NCBI GenBank assembly: GCA_005885555.1
Contig: VAWN01000091.1
Span: 1 to 36,189, forward strand
Length of the DNA: 36,189 bases
Reading direction: 5' to 3'
Origin: Actinomycetota bacterium
Lineage (GTDB): Bacteria; Actinomycetota; Actinomycetes; Mycobacteriales; Micromonosporaceae
Below, one piece after another: positions 33,407 to 36,189 of this stretch. Under the pieces are notes generated by a model. That model did not search any database and was not told the origin of the DNA. It saw nothing but the letters and a program-made list of their open reading frames with translations. The position numbers and the translations under genes are program-made. Position 1 is the first letter of the stretch. The number at the start of each line of letters is the position of its first letter.

Positions 33407-35704
33407 TTACTCCGCCCGATCCACGATTCGGCGCAACAGCGCGGTCTGCAGGTGCTGCGCCGAATGCTGTGGATCGGCGGCGGCGTGCTGTGTCCACGTG
33501 CCGTCCGGTCGTAGCTCGAACGCCCGGGTCTGCGGGCTCATCGCCAATGCCAGCACGCGTTCCAGTTCGGCCGCGGCGGTCGTGTCGGTGACGTGTACCA
33601 GTGCCTCCACCCGCCGGTCGAGGTTGCGGTGCATGAGATCGGCCGAGCCGATCCAGACCTCCGGCTCGTCGTCGTTGCCGAAGCGGAAGACGCGCGAGTG
33701 TTCCAGGAACCGGCCGACGATCGACCGTACCCGGATGTTGTCGGACAGTCCCGGTACCCCCGGGCGCAGCGTGCAGATCCCGCGGATGACGAGGTCGATG
33801 CGTACCCCGGCGCGACTGGCCTGGTACAGCGCGTCGATGACCTCCTCGTCGACGAGCGCGTTCACCTTGAGCTGGACGAGCGCGTCGCGCCCCTCCTCGG
33901 CGTGCTTGATCTCCCGTTCGACCCGCTCGATGATGCCGGCCCGTACCCCGTGCGGCGCCACCATCAGCCGCCGGTACGCGGTCTGCCGGCTGTACCCGGT
34001 CAGCGCGTTGAACAGGTCGGTCAGGTCGGCGCCGACCTCCGGGTCGGCGGTCAGCAGCCCGTAGTCCTCGTAGAGCCGGGCGGTGCGCGGGTGGTAGTTG
34101 CCGGTACCGATGTGTGCGTACCGCCGGATCTGGTGGCCCTCCTGGCGGATCACCAGCGCGGTCTTGCAGTGCGTCTTGAGCCCGACGAGCCCGTAGACGA
34201 CATGGCAGCCGGCCTTCTCCAGCATCCGCGCCCAACCGATGTTGGCCTGCTCGTCGAACCGCGCCTTGACCTCCACCAGCACGACGACCTGCTTGCCGGC
34301 CTCGGCCGCGTCGACGAGCGCGTCGACCACCGGCGAGTCGCCGGAGGTGCGGTACAGCGTCTGCTTGATGGCCAACACGTTCGGGTCGGCGGCCGCCTGT
34401 TCGATGAACCGCTGCACGCTCGTGGAGAACGAGTGGTACGGGTGGTGCACAAGGATGTCACCGTCGCGCAGTGTCGCGAAGACGCTGCGCGGCGTCTCCC
34501 CCTCGGCGAAGCGGGGATGTGTCGCGGGAACGAAAGGGCGGTCTTTGAGGTCGGGCCGGTCCACCCCCTCGTACACCTGCCAGAGCGCGGACAGGTCGAG
34601 CAGCCCGGGTACCCGCAGCACGTCGTGGCTGTCCATGTCCAGTTCCCGGACGAGCGTCTCCAGCACCAGATCGGACACCGTCGCGGCAACCTCCAGCCGC
34701 ACCGGCGGCCCGAACCGGCGCCGCGCCAGTTCCCGTTCCAGCGCCTGCAACAGGTCCTCGTCGCGGTCCTCCTCGACCTCCAGGTCGGCGTTGCGGGTCA
34801 CCCGGAACAGGTGATGCTCGACGATCTGCATCCCGGAGAACAGCGCGCCCAGGTGTGCCGCGATGAGTTCCTCCAGCGGCAGGAAGCGGTACGCCCGGCC
34901 GCCGGCCTCGACGGCCACCAGGCGCGGCACGTTGTTGGGTACCTTGACCCGGGCGAACAGCTTCTCCCCGCCGTCCGGGTCGCGCACCACCACGGCGAGG
35001 TTCAGTGACAGCCCGGAGATGTACGGGAACGGGTGCCCGGGATCGACCGCGAGCGGCGTCAGCACCGGGAACACCTGGTCGCGGAAGTAGTCGCGCAACC
35101 GGTCCCGTTGCGCCGTGTCCAGATCGGTCCAGCGGACGATCTCGATGCCTTCGGCGGCCAGCGCGGGCGCGACCTCGCGCAGGAAGCAGCGCGCGTGCCG
35201 GCCGACCAGATCGGCGGCGCGCTCGGCGATCAGTTCCATCAGCTCACGCGAGGACAGCCCGTCCGGCCGGCGGATCGGCAGGCCGGTCTGCATCCGCCGC
35301 TTCAACCCGGCGACCCGCACCATGTAGAACTCGTCGAGGTTGCTGGCGAAAATGGCGAGGAACTTGGCCCGCTCCAGCAGTGGCGTCTCCGGGTCCTCGG
35401 CCAGCGTCAGCACCCGCGCGTTGAAGTCCAGCCAGGACAGCTCGCGGTTGAGGAAGCGGTCGTCGGGCAGCGGTTCGTCCAGCGGGGGCAGGCCGCGGCC
35501 GGGCGGCGGCGGGTCGCCGGCCGGTTGGTGCGGCAGGCCGCTGACGGGTTGGTGCGGCGGGCCGCTGACGGCCTCAGCGGGACCGGGGCCGGCATCCGGC
35601 GCGGGCAGGCCGGCGGGGTCGTCGACCGCCAGGCGGGGCCCGTGCGGCGCAACGCCGGCGGTCCGGTTCCGACGGGGGCGGGGAGGGGAGGTTCCAGCGC
35701 TCAC
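33407..35704 (-). CDS. ppk1: Polyphosphate kinase 1
   Basis: Ppk1 reversibly polymerises the gamma-phosphate of ATP into polyphosphate. The protein has 765 residues: a Pro-rich N-terminal extension of ~75, then the four-domain core. The core starts at [59 protein letters not shown], the phospho-acceptor His in [13 protein letters not shown] (~residue 512) and [20 protein letters not shown] follow; both phospholipase D-like catalytic His regions are present. The start is GTG 35704. The N-terminal extension holds a 24-bp tandem duplication. First gene of the minus-strand ppk1-CHAD-mutT1 set; a separate gene (cofC) lies just upstream. Confidence 0.96.
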   Translation of the reverse strand: MSAGTSPPRPRRNRTAGVAPHGPRLAVDDPAGLPAPDAGPGPAEAVSGPPHQPVSGLPHQPAGDPPPPGRGLPPLDEPLPDDRFLNRELSWLDFNARVLTLAEDPETPLLERAKFLAIFASNLDEFYMVRVAGLKRRMQTGLPIRRPDGLSSRELMELIAERAADLVGRHARCFLREVAPALAAEGIEIVRWTDLDTAQRDRLRDYFRDQVFPVLTPLAVDPGHPFPYISGLSLNLAVVVRDPDGGEKLFARVKVPNNVPRLVAVEAGGRAYRFLPLEELIAAHLGALFSGMQIVEHHLFRVTRNADLEVEEDRDEDLLQALERELARRRFGPPVRLEVAATVSDLVLETLVRELDMDSHDVLRVPGLLDLSALWQVYEGVDRPDLKDRPFVPATHPRFAEGETPRSVFATLRDGDILVHHPYHSFSTSVQRFIEQAAADPNVLAIKQTLYRTSGDSPVVDALVDAAEAGKQVVVLVEVKARFDEQANIGWARMLEKAGCHVVYGLVGLKTHCKTALVIRQEGHQIRRYAHIGTGNYHPRTARLYEDYGLLTADPEVGADLTDLFNALTGYSRQTAYRRLMVAPHGVRAGIIERVEREIKHAEEGRDALVQLKVNALVDEEVIDALYQASRAGVRIDLVIRGICTLRPGVPGLSDNIRVRSIVGRFLEHSRVFRFGNDDEPEVWIGSADLMHRNLDRRVEALVHVTDTTAAAELERVLALAMSPQTRAFELRPDGTWTQHAAADPQHSAQHLQTALLRRIVDRAE
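35523..35570. repeat. 24-bp tandem duplication in the ppk1 N-terminal extension
   Basis: GGTTGGTGCGGC-A/G-GGCCGCTGACG occurs twice in direct succession (35523-35546 and 35547-35570) with one difference. It encodes the repeated [16 protein letters not shown] octapeptide in the low-complexity extension and keeps the frame. Confidence 0.8.
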
Positions 35705-35736
35705 CCCGCCATCATCGCCTGTGCGGGGGGCTCCCG

Positions 35737-36189
<453 letters not shown>

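Overview
The window is high-GC actinobacterial chromosome, roughly 70-73% G+C by eye. It shows GTG/TTG starts, leaderless-type promoters, an IclR-type NdgR regulator beside leuC, an HU protein with a Lys/Ala tail, and a CofC (coenzyme F420) gene. The gene order ilvB-ilvN-ilvC ... serA ... leuB-ilvE ... cimA ... FAH-tRNA(Gln)-tRNA(Glu) ... ndgR-leuC-leuD-hup-mutT1-ppk-cofC matches the branched-chain/serine biosynthesis neighbourhood I know from Streptomyces, Micromonosporaceae and (right end) Mycobacterium. A Micromonosporaceae-like organism is my best guess; the genus cannot be fixed from this sequence.

Layout. 1-1.8 kb: 3' part of a membrane GGDEF-EAL protein. 1.8-5.4 kb: ilvBNC behind a leader peptide and transcription attenuator. 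5.6-10.7 kb: a carbohydrate/polyol uptake operon (DeoR regulator, lipoprotein, two permeases, zinc dehydrogenase) without its own ATPase. 10.8-13.7 kb: mannosyl-3-phosphoglycerate synthase followed by serA, two enzymes that both use 3-phosphoglycerate. 13.7-15.3 kb, minus strand: apbE and a frame-disrupted membrane-protein gene. 15.3-17.6 kb: leuB and ilvE. 17.6-19.2 kb, minus strand: a tyrosine phosphatase and a PRC-barrel protein. 19.3-21.0 kb: cimA with a second attenuator of the same design. 21.0-25.2 kb: EEP-family phosphatase, a membrane protein, a YcnI-like copper-type protein, a conserved protein and a FAH-family hydrolase. 25.2-25.4 kb: tRNA-Gln and tRNA-Glu with promoter and terminator. 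25.4-26.3 kb: remnants of two unrelated genes. 26.3-27.3 kb: a secreted protein of two tandem repeats. 27.4-30.1 kb: ndgR divergent from leuCD. 30.3-36.2 kb: HU, mutT1, CYTH-CHAD, ppk1 and the 3' part of cofC fused to a cold-shock-like domain.

How the genes work together. CimA, LeuCD and LeuB can make 2-ketobutyrate from pyruvate and acetyl-CoA. IlvBN, IlvC and IlvE then carry 2-ketobutyrate and pyruvate to isoleucine and valine. IlvD, LeuA and threonine deaminase are not in the window. Control appears layered: two ribosome-mediated attenuators (ilvB leader reading Val-Leu-Leu, cimA leader reading Val-Leu-Ile-Ile) plus NdgR at leuC. The right end is a polyphosphate block (MutT1, CHAD, Ppk1).

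The most unusual signal is at DNA level. The palindrome GGTACC occurs about 85 times by hand count, against about 12 expected from composition, and it appears in all reading frames at the cost of otherwise rare codons. It is absent from a 2.4-kb stretch that also holds the gene remnants and the repeat-type secreted protein.
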